A stretch of 64,000 nt of DNA from JBDHWG01 sp046328525 (GCA_046328525.1 JAXLWK010000003.1:1550001-1614000), one strand, 5' to 3'; positions 16,871 through 25,120 are shown, numbered from the stretch's first letter. Translations and numbers: made by a program. The notes: generated by a model not told the origin, from the sequence alone.

Positions 16871-16874
16871 CTAC
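16846..16874. repeat. 29-bp palindrome of the GTAGGGGCGGG family
   Basis: GTAGGGGCGGGTTT and its reverse complement are separated by one base. A partial, imperfect copy starts at about 16814. The right end of the palindrome supplies the TAG stop codon (16873-16871) of the leftward MBL-fold gene. Confidence 0.75.
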
Positions 16875-17512
16875 GCGTTGACGAAGGGGTTGGTGCGTTT
16901 CTCGCGGCCGATGGTGGTGGCGTCGCCGTGTCCGGACAGAACCACGGTGTCGTCGGGCAGGGTGTACAGCTGGGTGCGGATGGAGCGCTCCAGCGTGGGG
17001 AAGTCGCCGCCCAGGTCGGTGCGCCCGATACTACCCTGGAACAGAGCGTCGCCGCTGAACACGATGCCCCGCTCGCCGGGCGGCGGCGCCCAGTAGAAGC
17101 TGACGCTGCCACTGGAGTGGCCCGGCGTCAGGAGCACCTTGAGCGGGATGTCGTCTATGGCGACCGTCTCCCCCGCCGTGAGCCAGGCGTCCACCGGCGG
17201 GGGCGGCGGAAGCTCGACGCCCAGGAAATGGCGCGCCTGCACCGGCATCGCCGCCAGGAGGGGCGCGTCGGCCGGGTGCAGCATGAACGCGGCGCCGGTC
17301 GCCTCGCGCACCTGCGCTACGGCCATGACGTGGTCGAGGTGGGCGTGGGTCGCCAGGATGAGCTTTGCCTGAAGGCGGCTCGCCTCCAGCGCCTCCAGGA
17401 TCGCGTCGGCATCGTCGCCCGGATCAATGACGAACGCCTGCCGCGTGCGCTCATCGCCGACGATGTAGCAATTCGACTCGAACACGCTGACCACGAGCCG
17501 CCTGACAATCAT
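16871..17512 (-). CDS. MBL-fold metallo-hydrolase (glyoxalase II-like)
   Basis: 213 residues from the ATG at 17512. Metal-binding motifs appear in the family order: THAHLDHV (about residue 55), TPGHSSGS (about 129), SGDALFQGSIGRTD (about 153) and SGHGDATTIGREKRTNPF at the C-terminus. This matches the short YcbL-like group, which hydrolyses thioesters such as S-lactoylglutathione analogues. The HAD phosphatase gene ends four bases before its start, so the two are cotranscribed. Its stop codon lies inside a dispersed palindrome, so the last residues may be repeat-derived. Confidence 0.9.
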   Translation of the reverse strand: MIVRRLVVSVFESNCYIVGDERTRQAFVIDPGDDADAILEALEASRLQAKLILATHAHLDHVMAVAQVREATGAAFMLHPADAPLLAAMPVQARHFLGVELPPPPPVDAWLTAGETVAIDDIPLKVLLTPGHSSGSVSFYWAPPPGERGIVFSGDALFQGSIGRTDLGGDFPTLERSIRTQLYTLPDDTVVLSGHGDATTIGREKRTNPFVNA

Positions 17513-17516
17513 GGCA

Positions 17517-18464
17517 TCACTCCACGTGAAACTGGGGTTGAATCAGCCACCGCTCGCCCGCCGCCTGGCGCTTGCGGGCCACATCGCGCAGCGCCTTGAC
17601 GCCGCGATCAATGACCAGCCGCGTGTCCGCGCTGTACTCTAGCATCGGCAGGTCCGTGATGTTGTCCCCCGCAACCAGCGCGGGCGGCTGTGTCGGGTGG
17701 ATGTAGCGCTGAATCGCCAGCACCTTGCCCCATGTCGCCGGGGCGGGCAGCTCAAGCTCGCTGGTGATGACGCCATCCTCGACGCGCGTCCGCATGCCGA
17801 TGACGCGGTCGGCGCGCAGCCCCAGGTACTCCGCCATCGCCTGCACCGACCAGACATTCGTCGCCGACACGACCCACGCCGCGATGCCCGCGTCTTCCAA
17901 CGCGCGCATCAGGTCCAGAATCTCGGCGTAGGGGCGAAGGCCCTGGTGGAACCGCAGCTCGCTGCCGGCGACGGTGTAGGGGCGGGCAGCGAGCGGCTGC
18001 GCGACCTCGGCCTCGATGGCGATGCGCGTCAGGCGCTTGACCTCATCCACGGTGAGACCGGCCAGGAGGCGCGTCTGCCACGGGAAGCCCTCCTGCGGGT
18101 CCACCTGCCCGGAGCGCAGGTAGCCGAGCAGCACCGCCTCGCGCCAGGCGTGGTGCTCGGCCATCGTCGGCCACTCTTCGGGCGGCGCCGCTTGCAGCCG
18201 CGTGACGTGGTCGCGCAGCGGGTCCCCCGCCTCGACGCCCAGGATGGACCAGAACTCGTCCTGGTCGTGGGCGAAAGCCAGGTCTTCGATCTGGCGCAGG
18301 AAGAGAGCGTCGCCAATATCGTGGCGAATGACCGTCTGATCCCAATCGAACACGGCGAAGGGCGGCGACGTTGGGTCGTAGGTGGCGCTGTCGCGGCCGA
18401 CGCGGTGGATGAGGTCTTCCAATGCCGCGCGGTTAGCCGGCAGCCACGAGCCTTGCGTGAGCAC
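17517..18464 (-). CDS. HAD-superfamily phosphatase (phosphoserine phosphatase-like)
   Basis: 315 residues from a GTG at 18464. HAD motif I is FDWDQT (Asp40 nucleophile, Asp42), motif II is WVVSATN near residue 200, and motif IV is ALVAGDNITDLPMLEY near residue 267. A long helical cap lies between motifs I and II. This arrangement resembles PSP-like phosphatases that act on small phosphomonoesters. The gene has its own promoter, which overlaps the divergent peptide-transporter promoter, and it runs into the MBL gene with a four-base gap. Confidence 0.85.
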   Translation of the reverse strand: MLTQGSWLPANRAALEDLIHRVGRDSATYDPTSPPFAVFDWDQTVIRHDIGDALFLRQIEDLAFAHDQDEFWSILGVEAGDPLRDHVTRLQAAPPEEWPTMAEHHAWREAVLLGYLRSGQVDPQEGFPWQTRLLAGLTVDEVKRLTRIAIEAEVAQPLAARPYTVAGSELRFHQGLRPYAEILDLMRALEDAGIAAWVVSATNVWSVQAMAEYLGLRADRVIGMRTRVEDGVITSELELPAPATWGKVLAIQRYIHPTQPPALVAGDNITDLPMLEYSADTRLVIDRGVKALRDVARKRQAAGERWLIQPQFHVE

Positions 18465-18532
18465 GGACTTATCCTCCCCTGGAACACTTGTCAGCGGCAG
18501 CGGCGCTTGAACGCCTCGCTGCCGGATGCCCT

Positions 18533-18561
18533 AGTATATCTCCATTGACATCCCTCGCCAA
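18533..18561 (-). promoter_or_regulatory. Promoter of the HAD/MBL pair
   Basis: On the minus strand TTGGCG (18561-18556) and TATACT (18538-18533) are exactly 17 bases apart. The -35 region overlaps the core of the opposite promoter. Confidence 0.6.
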
Positions 18562-18573
18562 CTCCGATATACT
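18545..18573 (+). promoter_or_regulatory. Strong promoter of the peptide ABC operon
   Basis: A perfect TTGACA (18545-18550) and TATACT (18568-18573) are separated by 17 bases. This is the best housekeeping promoter in the window. The leader to the start codon is about 120 bases. Confidence 0.8.
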
Positions 18574-18592
18574 GAGCCTAATACCCTATTTC

Positions 18593-18608
18593 GTGTGTCG
18601 GGACACAC
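18593..18608. promoter_or_regulatory. Candidate operator palindrome
   Basis: GTGTGTC and GACACAC form exact inverted arms around GG, starting about 20 bases after the -10 box of the peptide operon promoter. The position suits a repressor site; no regulator gene is adjacent. Confidence 0.45.
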
Positions 18609-18700
18609 AAGCCTCAAAATTCCATCTTTGAAAATTGCGTGCCTCGCCCACGCCATCGGTCCCCGCGATGGGGCCGCGCTCGAGGAGGAGCCAACTCAAT

Positions 18701-20572
18701 ATGCGACGCTTACTGTTATCCGCTGCACTGGTCCTCGGTCTGGCGATCATTGTTGCCGCGTGCGCCGGCGCTCCGGCCCCGGCCCAGCAACCCGCCGCCC
18801 CCACCCAACCCCCGGCCGCTCCACCCGCCCAGGCTCAACCGGCCGCACCCACAGCGGCCCCGAAGGCCGCCGCCCCCACAGCCCCGGCGGCGGCAGCCGC
18901 GCCCACGACGGCTGCCGCCGCTAAGGCAGCGCCGACGGCGGCGTCTGCTCCGGCCGGTCAGGCCGCCGGAGCCGCCTACAACCCGACCGCCGGCAAGCCG
19001 GGCGGCCAGGCGACGATGGCGATCTGGCAGGAACCGGACAACCTGAACCTGTACCTCAGCTCGCTCACGGTGACCTCCGAAGTCACCGACCCCGTGACTG
19101 AGGGCCTGGTCAAGGCCGGTCCTGACGGCAACTTCATCCCGCTGCTGGTCCAGGACATCCCGGATCAGAAGAACGGCGGCGTGAGCGCCGACGGCAAGAC
19201 GATCACATGGAAGCTCAAGCCCGGCATCAAGTGGTCCGACGGGCAGCCGCTCACGTGCGAAGACGTCAAGTTCACCTGGCAGGCCGTCATGACCCCCGAC
19301 CAGGGCGTTATCAGCACCGCCGGTTGGCGCGACATCGAAGGCGTGGACTGCCCCGACCCGAACACCGCGGTCATCAAGTACAAGCAGCCCTACGCGGCCT
19401 ATCGCGCGCAGATGGTGGACAAGGTGCTGCCCAAGCACGCCACGGGCGACCCGACCAAGATGAAGGACTGGGCGTACAACACCAAGCCCATCGGCACCGG
19501 CCCCTACAAGGTGGACGAGTTCCAGCGCGGTAGCTACATCGCCCTCTCCCGCAACGAGAACTACCGCGAGCAGGGCAAGCCCTACCTGGACAAGGTCATC
19601 TTCCGCGTCGTCCCCAGCTCCGAAGTCGCCAAGCAGCTCCTGCGCAGCGGCGAAGTGGACGTGATGTGGAACAACACCGAGGCCGACTACCCTGAGCTGC
19701 AAAGCATGCAGGGTGTCAAGGTCAGCGACCCCGTGCAGATCGGCGGCGAGCGCCTGATCCTGAACCTGGCCAAGCCGGGCGAGCCGTCGGACAACAAGAC
19801 CCCACACCCCATCCTGGGCGACCCGAAGGTGCGCCAGGCGATTGCCCTCGGCATCAACAAGCAGCAGATCATTGACAAGCTGCTGTTCGGCAAGGCTTTG
19901 CCCGGCACGAGCGAGCTGAACGCCGGCCTCTTCAACTGCACCGACATCAAGCCAGTGGCCTACGACGCTGAGAAGGCCAAGCAGCTCCTCGACGAGGCCG
20001 GCTGGAAGGTCGGCGCGGACGGCATCCGCGAGAAGGACGGCCAGAAGCTGCGCATCAAGTACCAGACGACGACCGGCAACAAACTGCGCGAGGACTCCCA
20101 GGTGCTCATCGTCCAGGACATGAAGAACATCGGCGTTGACTTCTTCATCGAGAATCAGCCGGCCAACGTCCTCATCAGCAGCTGGGCCAACAAGTCGCCG
20201 CGCAAGTGGGGCAACTTCGACATCATCATGTACACCACGAACGCCGGCCTCGACCCGCACTCCCAGATGCTGAACTACTTCACCTCCGCGTCCATCCCGT
20301 CGCCTGAGAATCAGGGCGGCATCAACTACAGCCGCTGGAACGACCCGCAGACCGACCAGGATGTCCTCAAGGCGGGCACGCTCACCGACCTCGACCAGCG
20401 CAAGCAGCTCTACTGCGACGCGGCGAAGCGCATCGTGGACGGCGCGTCCCACATCTACCTGTACCAGCGCCGCCAGATCGGCAGCTACCGCGACAGCTTG
20501 CAGAACTTCCAGGCCAACCCGTGGTCCAGCACGCTGAGCTGGAACGTCCAGGACTGGTGGCAGCAGAAGTAA
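18701..20572 (+). CDS. Peptide/nickel ABC transporter substrate-binding lipoprotein (family 5)
   Basis: 623 residues from the ATG at 18701, behind GAGGAGGAG. The signal peptide ends in the lipobox IIVAAC at about residue 20. About 90 residues of Ala/Pro linker follow before the folded domain. The family 5 (DppA/OppA) architecture is shown by LTVTSEVTDPVTEGLV, the conserved WKLKPGIKWSDGQPLTCEDV block near residue 170, and PKVRQAIALGINKQQI near residue 380. It delivers oligopeptides or similar solutes to the two permeases downstream. No ATPase gene follows. Confidence 0.93.
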   Translation: MRRLLLSAALVLGLAIIVAACAGAPAPAQQPAAPTQPPAAPPAQAQPAAPTAAPKAAAPTAPAAAAAPTTAAAAKAAPTAASAPAGQAAGAAYNPTAGKPGGQATMAIWQEPDNLNLYLSSLTVTSEVTDPVTEGLVKAGPDGNFIPLLVQDIPDQKNGGVSADGKTITWKLKPGIKWSDGQPLTCEDVKFTWQAVMTPDQGVISTAGWRDIEGVDCPDPNTAVIKYKQPYAAYRAQMVDKVLPKHATGDPTKMKDWAYNTKPIGTGPYKVDEFQRGSYIALSRNENYREQGKPYLDKVIFRVVPSSEVAKQLLRSGEVDVMWNNTEADYPELQSMQGVKVSDPVQIGGERLILNLAKPGEPSDNKTPHPILGDPKVRQAIALGINKQQIIDKLLFGKALPGTSELNAGLFNCTDIKPVAYDAEKAKQLLDEAGWKVGADGIREKDGQKLRIKYQTTTGNKLREDSQVLIVQDMKNIGVDFFIENQPANVLISSWANKSPRKWGNFDIIMYTTNAGLDPHSQMLNYFTSASIPSPENQGGINYSRWNDPQTDQDVLKAGTLTDLDQRKQLYCDAAKRIVDGASHIYLYQRRQIGSYRDSLQNFQANPWSSTLSWNVQDWWQQK

Positions 20573-20585
20573 AGTCGCGTTGCGT

Positions 20586-20674
20586 CCCTCCTCCATCCCC
20601 CCGACCCCCTTCCTTCCCCCACAAGTGGGGGAGGAAGGGGGAGCCGAGCGCCGCGAGGCGGGGGATGGTGAGGG
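20586..20674. repeat. C-rich/G-rich inverted repeat between binding-protein and permease genes
   Basis: The outer arms (CCCTCCTCCATCCCCC and GGGGGATGGTGAGGG) enclose a perfect inner hairpin, CCCCCTTCCTTCCCCCAC with GTGGGGGAGGAAGGGGG. It lies inside the operon and could hold down permease expression relative to the binding protein, but it also resembles the core of the element at 5412. Confidence 0.65.
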
Positions 20675-20698
20675 AACAGTTGGGAAGCGAGACCAGTT

Positions 20699-21673
20699 AT
20701 GACGCGCTATGTGGTTCGACGTTTGCTCGAAGCCATCCCCCTCTTGATCATCATTAGCATGCTGGTCTTCGCCATGACCAACGCGCTGCCGAGCGGGCTA
20801 ATGGGGGCCTACGAGAGCAACCCCAACATCACCAAGGAAGACCTGGTGCGCCTGCAAGAGCAGCTCGGTCTCAACACGCCCGTCCACATCAAGTACATCA
20901 ACTGGCTGGGCAACATCGTCCACGGTGACCTGGGCTACTCGCTGGTGGAGCGGCGGCCGGTGGTGGACATGATCAAGGAGCGCCTCCCGAACACGCTCTA
21001 CCTCGGCTTCACCGCGTTCCTCGTCTCGCTGCTCATCGCCGTCCCCCTCGGCATCCTGGCGGCCAAGAAGCAGTACTCGATCTTCGACCACATCGCGACA
21101 ACCTTCGCGTTCATGGGGCAGTCCATCCCCATCTTCTGGCTCGGCCTGATCCTGATTATCGTCTTCAACGTCTACCTGAAGAACCCGTTCACAGGCAAAT
21201 CCCTCTTCCCCGGCGGCGGCATGTACACCATCGGCGCGCCCTTCTCCATCGCCGACCGGCTGTGGTATCTCGTCCTGCCGGTGACCATGCTCGCCCTGGT
21301 GCAGGTGGCGGTCTACATGCGTTACCTGCGCTCTAGCATGCTCGACGTCATCCACCAGGACTACATCCGCACGGCCCGCGCCAAGGGTCTGCGCGAGAAC
21401 GATGTCACCAACCGCCACGCCCTCAAGAACGCCCTGCTCCCCCTCGTCACCATTATCGGCCTGGAGATTTCGGCCCTTGTCGTGGGCGCGGTGTTCACCG
21501 AGACGATCTTCTCGTGGCCGGGCATGGGCCGCCTGTTCGTGAACTCGGCGGCGCTCGGCGACTACAACGTCCTGATGGCGATCATTATGTTGAGCGCGAT
21601 CTTCGTCATCGTCTTCAACCTGTTGACGGACATCGCCTACGCCTTTCTCGACCCGCGGATTCAGTACCAGTAA
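20699..21673 (+). CDS. Peptide ABC transporter permease (DppB type)
   Basis: 324 residues from the ATG at 20699. The N-terminus MTRYVVRRLLEAIPLLI and first extracytoplasmic loop (LQEQLGLNTPVHIKYINWL) are typical of DppB/OppB, followed by GDLGYSL. Five more helices carry the ATPase-docking segment DYIRTARAKGLRENDVTNRH near residue 220. The ribosome site is weak (GAAGCGAG), and a strong hairpin repeat separates it from the binding-protein gene, so its expression may be lower. Confidence 0.93.
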   Translation: MTRYVVRRLLEAIPLLIIISMLVFAMTNALPSGLMGAYESNPNITKEDLVRLQEQLGLNTPVHIKYINWLGNIVHGDLGYSLVERRPVVDMIKERLPNTLYLGFTAFLVSLLIAVPLGILAAKKQYSIFDHIATTFAFMGQSIPIFWLGLILIIVFNVYLKNPFTGKSLFPGGGMYTIGAPFSIADRLWYLVLPVTMLALVQVAVYMRYLRSSMLDVIHQDYIRTARAKGLRENDVTNRHALKNALLPLVTIIGLEISALVVGAVFTETIFSWPGMGRLFVNSAALGDYNVLMAIIMLSAIFVIVFNLLTDIAYAFLDPRIQYQ

Positions 21674-21694
21674 CCGGCGCGCAGGAGAGGATTC

Positions 21695-22636
21695 ATGGCC
21701 TCACAAGCCGAGACAAGCCCGACACCCGCAGTCACGACAAGCCTGACGCCGCCCAAACCGCGCGAATACGAAGGCATGCTTTCGATGACGTGGCGCCACT
21801 TCCGGCGGCACAAGATGGCGCTGGCCGGGCTGGTCGTCCTGCTCATCATCATCCTCATGATTCTCCTCGCGCCCATCATCAGCCCCTACGATCCTGACCT
21901 GCCTAACCTGGCCGACCAGCTCCAGGGGCCGTCCGCGCGCCATATCTTCGGCACAAACCAGCTGGGCCAGGACCTCTTCAGCCGCGTGCTGTACGGCGGC
22001 CGCATCTCGCTGACCATCGCCGGCGCGGCGGTGCTGCTCGCCATCATCATCGGCACACTGGTCGGCGCGATCTCGGGCTACTACAGCGGCGCCGCCGACA
22101 ACCTGCTGATGCGCGGGACGGACACGATGCTCGCCATCCCGCGCCTGCTCATCCTGATCCTGCTCACCCAGCTCCTGCGCGACCGCCAGCTCCTCGGCAT
22201 GAAGTCGGGCAGCATCCTCCCCATCATCCTGGTCATCGGGCTGCTCTCGTGGATGGGCGTCGCGCGGCTCGTCCGTGCCCAGTTCCTCTCGCTGAAGCAG
22301 AAGGAGTTCACCGAGGCGGCGCGCTCGTCCGGCGCCGGCAGTGGGCGCATCATCATCCGCCACCTGCTGCCGAACGCCATCTCGCCCGTCATCGTCGCCG
22401 CCAGCCTCGCCGTCGCCGCCGCCATCATCACCGAGAGCGGCCTGAGCTACCTCGGCTTCGGCGTCCAGCCACCAACCGCGACCTGGGGCAACATGCTCAA
22501 GGACGGCCAGTCGCAGATGACCTACGCGCCGTGGGTCGCCGTCTTCCCCGGCCTGATGATCTTCATCACCGTCATCGCCATCAACTACATCGGCGACGGT
22601 TTGCGCGACGCCCTCGACCCGCGCCACGTCAGCTAA
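21695..22636 (+). CDS. Peptide ABC transporter permease (DppC type)
   Basis: 313 residues from the ATG at 21695, behind AGGAGAGG, 21 bases after the DppB-type stop. A hydrophilic N-terminus of about 35 residues is followed by WRHFRRHKMALAGLVVLL and the family block HIFGTNQLGQDLFSRVLYGGRISL. The docking loop KEFTEAARSSGAGSGRIIIRH is near residue 205, and ITESGLSYLGFGVQPPTATWG is the usual C-terminal signature. The DppD/DppF-type ATPases that would drive the importer are absent here; the next genes are a toxin-antitoxin pair. Confidence 0.93.
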   Translation: MASQAETSPTPAVTTSLTPPKPREYEGMLSMTWRHFRRHKMALAGLVVLLIIILMILLAPIISPYDPDLPNLADQLQGPSARHIFGTNQLGQDLFSRVLYGGRISLTIAGAAVLLAIIIGTLVGAISGYYSGAADNLLMRGTDTMLAIPRLLILILLTQLLRDRQLLGMKSGSILPIILVIGLLSWMGVARLVRAQFLSLKQKEFTEAARSSGAGSGRIIIRHLLPNAISPVIVAASLAVAAAIITESGLSYLGFGVQPPTATWGNMLKDGQSQMTYAPWVAVFPGLMIFITVIAINYIGDGLRDALDPRHVS

Positions 22637-22705
22637 CGGACTTTCAGCCGCGCCGGATAATGACGATAATTACTTCGTAGAGACTCTCTTCCAGAGGGCA
22701 GAATC

Positions 22706-22966
22706 GTGGACAAGACAAGAACCCTCACAATACCCTATAGCAGCGATCTTCTCGTTGCGACAGGGCAATCGCCCGAAGGGCTCGAGCAGGAGCTTCGCTT
22801 CCTGCTGGCGGTGAAACTTTTCGAGCTTCACCGCTTGTCTATCGGCAAAGCGGCTGAGATGGCGGACATGCCCAAATACCGCTTCATGGATGAGTTGGGA
22901 CGAATGAGCGTCCCAGTGATCAATCTAGACGACGACCAGCTTCAAGACGAGCTAACCGATGCGTGA
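22706..22966 (+). CDS. UPF0175 family antitoxin
   Basis: 86 residues from a GTG at 22706. The central stretch LEQELRFLLAVKLFELHRLS, then IGKAAEMADMPKYRFMDELG, is the UPF0175 helix-turn-helix-like signature. The C-terminal tail is acidic (NLDDDQLQDEL). UPF0175 proteins are usually encoded just before a DUF3368 PIN-like toxin, and that is the case here with an 8-base overlap. Confidence 0.85.
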   Translation: MDKTRTLTIPYSSDLLVATGQSPEGLEQELRFLLAVKLFELHRLSIGKAAEMADMPKYRFMDELGRMSVPVINLDDDQLQDELTDA

Positions 22967-23273
22967 AGGGGTCGTGGTAGCAGATAGTGGTCCTCTCATC
23001 GGACTGGCTCGAATCGAGCAACTCCATCTGCTACCGGCGCTCGCCTCACGTATCCTACTGCCGCAAGCTGTTTGGAACGAGGTAACCGCTGCCAAAACGA
23101 AGGCGCCTGGCGCCCTGGAAATAAGTCGGGCAACCTGGATTGAGGTACAGCAGGTTAACCCCACCCTCGTCGAGTCGTTGCGCATTCTGCTCGACCCAGG
23201 TGAAGCCAAAGAGAACGGGATTCACATCCGCAAAGAGCTGATTGATGCCGTCTTGCGCGAGGTCGGCGAGTGA
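22959..23273 (+). CDS. DUF3368 PIN-like toxin with an internal deletion
   Basis: 104 residues against about 155-160 for the family. The N-terminal half is normal: VVVADSGPLIGLARIEQL with the first catalytic Asp, then LLPQAVWNEV, then LLDPGEA. The sequence then jumps directly to IRKELIDAVLREVGE, which is the family's C-terminal end. About 55 residues are missing, including the second acidic centre (typically IDERxGR) and the following helices. The frame is intact, so a shortened protein is made but it should lack nuclease activity. It probably remains only as a relic partner of the UPF0175 antitoxin. Confidence 0.8.
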   Translation: MREGVVVADSGPLIGLARIEQLHLLPALASRILLPQAVWNEVTAAKTKAPGALEISRATWIEVQQVNPTLVESLRILLDPGEAKENGIHIRKELIDAVLREVGE

Positions 23274-23318
23274 TACCGCTCTGAGACAAGAGAACAAGTC
23301 CACCCAGGAGCAATAGCC

Positions 23319-23813
23319 ATGTTAAGCCCCACAATCCAGGACCTGATGAACAACCAGATCAAGCACGAGCTGTACTCGGCGTATCTTTACCTCGCCATCT
23401 CGGCCGACCTCGAGGCGCAGAATTACCCGGGCGCGGCGAAGTGGATGCGGGCGCAGGCGGGGGAGGAAGTCGAGCACGCGATGAAGTTCGTGGACTACAT
23501 CCACGACCGCGGCGGCCGCGTCACGCTGCAAGCCATTGACCAGCCGCCGAGTGACTTCGGCTCGCTCCTCGACGTGTTCCAGGCGTCCCTCGCCCACGAG
23601 CAGAAAGTCACCGGGCTGATCCACGGCCTCTATGCCCAGGCGCTCCAAGAGAACGACTACGCCAGCCAGAGCTTTCTCAAGTGGTTTGTGGATGAGCAGG
23701 TCGAGGAGGAGAAGTCGGCGGGCGACGTTGTGGCGCAGCTCGAGCGCATTGGCAACAACCCGGCCGGGCTATTCGTGCTGGATAGTCAACTGGGCAAGCG
23801 CAGCGAGGATTAG
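23319..23813 (+). CDS. ftnA: Ferritin (iron storage, FtnA type)
   Basis: 164 residues from the ATG at 23319, behind CAGGAG. Ferroxidase-centre residues are seen in NNQIKHELYSAYLYL (Glu), AGEEVEHAMKFVDY (Glu and His), LAHEQKVTG (Glu) and WFVDEQVEEEKSAGD (Gln/Glu). There are no haem-binding methionine features of bacterioferritin and the length is that of prokaryotic ferritins. It should oxidise and store iron in a 24-subunit shell. The gene stands alone between the toxin-antitoxin pair and a repeat. Confidence 0.95.
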   Translation: MLSPTIQDLMNNQIKHELYSAYLYLAISADLEAQNYPGAAKWMRAQAGEEVEHAMKFVDYIHDRGGRVTLQAIDQPPSDFGSLLDVFQASLAHEQKVTGLIHGLYAQALQENDYASQSFLKWFVDEQVEEEKSAGDVVAQLERIGNNPAGLFVLDSQLGKRSED

Positions 23814-23836
23814 GCCCCTACACGTTGATCAAGAGG

Positions 23837-23912
23837 CAACGCAAAAGCGCAGAGCCGCAGACGAACGAAGACGTTTCGTATCTTCCCTTTGCGTCTTTGC
23901 GCCTTTGCGTTG
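23837..23912. repeat. Imperfect inverted repeat of the GCAAAG family
   Basis: The arm beginning CAACGCAAAAGCGCAGAG pairs with the arm ending GCGCCTTTGCGTTG. It lies between the convergent ferritin and M20 peptidase genes and could terminate both transcripts. No coding content. Confidence 0.6.
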
Positions 23913-23922
23913 CAACACTTCC

Positions 23923-25098
23923 TTAGGCCGCCCCCGTGACCGACAGCGTCAGCAGGGCGAGCTGCTTGAGGCCCAGGGCGACCGGCTCCGGGTCGAGGAA
24001 CTCGCCCAGCGTGTGCGTGCCGCCGCCCGTTGTGATGGCGATGCACGTCGCCGGAATGTTGCGGCTCAGCGGAATATTGGCGTCGGTGCTGCCTTCGGTG
24101 AAGATGATCGGGAAGCCCAGGTCGTCCGCCCCCAGGGCCTTCAAGGCTCCCACGGCGGCCTGAATCAGCGGGTGGTCTTCTGGAAGCGAGCCGGCCGGCC
24201 GGTCGCCGATCAGCTGCGTCTCCACGACCACATCCGGCGTCGCCCGCGCCTCCTCCACCAGCGCCATAATGCGCGCCTCGATGTCGGCCAGCGCCAATGG
24301 GTCCCCGGAGCGCATGTCCAGAAGGCAGTGCGCCTCCTCGGCGATGGTGTTGACCGACGTGCCGCCCCCGATCACGCCGATGTTGTAGCTCACTTTGGGC
24401 GACGTGGGAACCTCCAGGCAGGCGATGGCCGCGCCAAGCTTGAACAGCTCGTGAATGGCGCTGCGCGCCCCAAAGTCGCCCCAGCTGTGGCCGCCCGGCG
24501 CGCGCACGGTGATCTTGTAGCGCCGCGACCCAATGGCCCCGGTGTACACCCGCCCCAGCCCCTGTCCCTCGACGGCGACCGCCGCCGCCACACGCTCGCC
24601 GAGCCGGTCGCACGCCGCGCGGATGCCGCGCAGGTTGCCCAGCCCCTCCTCGCCGACCGTCGCCACCAGCCAGATATCCCCGTCCGTCGCTACCTGAGCC
24701 GCGTCCAGCGCGCGCGCCAGCGCCAGGAGCGCGGCGACAGCGATGCTGTTGTCCACCAGCCCCGGCGCGTACAGGCGGTTGTAGGCGCGGCGCACGGCAA
24801 TGGGCGTTCCGGCCGGGAACACTGTGTCCAGGTGCGCGGCCAGCAGGATGCCTGGGCCGCCCCGCGCGCCGGGTCGTCGGCCGTACACGTTGCCGACCTC
24901 GTCCGTGTCTACGTCGGCCAGGCCCAGGGCCTGAAACTGCTGTGCCACCCACGCGCCACGCTCGGCCTCGTGGAATGTGGGCGCGGGAATCTCGCAGATG
25001 GTGATAGCCTCATAGACCGTGTCATCGGCGTGGGCGGCGAGCCAATCGAGCGCGTTCTGGACCGAGCGGCGGACCATCAGGTCGGCAGTGGAGACCAT
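23923..25098 (-). CDS. M20 family metallopeptidase (PepT-like)
   Basis: 391 residues. Dinuclear zinc ligands appear in order: LAAHLDTVF (His, Asp, about residue 87), APGLVDNSIAV (Asp), VGEEGLGNLRG (catalytic Glu), EGQGLG, and GGGTHTLGEF (His) near the C-terminus. A dimerisation insert (about 185-300) contains RAPGGHSWGDFG. The group includes tripeptidase T and acetylornithine deacetylase relatives; the PepT/PepV side fits best. It acts in the cytoplasm on short peptides, matching the nearby peptide importer, but it is not in that operon. Confidence 0.85.
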   Translation of the reverse strand: MVSTADLMVRRSVQNALDWLAAHADDTVYEAITICEIPAPTFHEAERGAWVAQQFQALGLADVDTDEVGNVYGRRPGARGGPGILLAAHLDTVFPAGTPIAVRRAYNRLYAPGLVDNSIAVAALLALARALDAAQVATDGDIWLVATVGEEGLGNLRGIRAACDRLGERVAAAVAVEGQGLGRVYTGAIGSRRYKITVRAPGGHSWGDFGARSAIHELFKLGAAIACLEVPTSPKVSYNIGVIGGGTSVNTIAEEAHCLLDMRSGDPLALADIEARIMALVEEARATPDVVVETQLIGDRPAGSLPEDHPLIQAAVGALKALGADDLGFPIIFTEGSTDANIPLSRNIPATCIAITTGGGTHTLGEFLDPEPVALGLKQLALLTLSVTGAA

Positions 25099-25120
25099 AG
25101 CACCCCTTGAATCGAGAGCG

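Noticed and set aside
18593..18608. Palindrome as a transcription terminator
   Set aside because: There is no U-tract and it sits just after a strong promoter, so an operator is the better reading.
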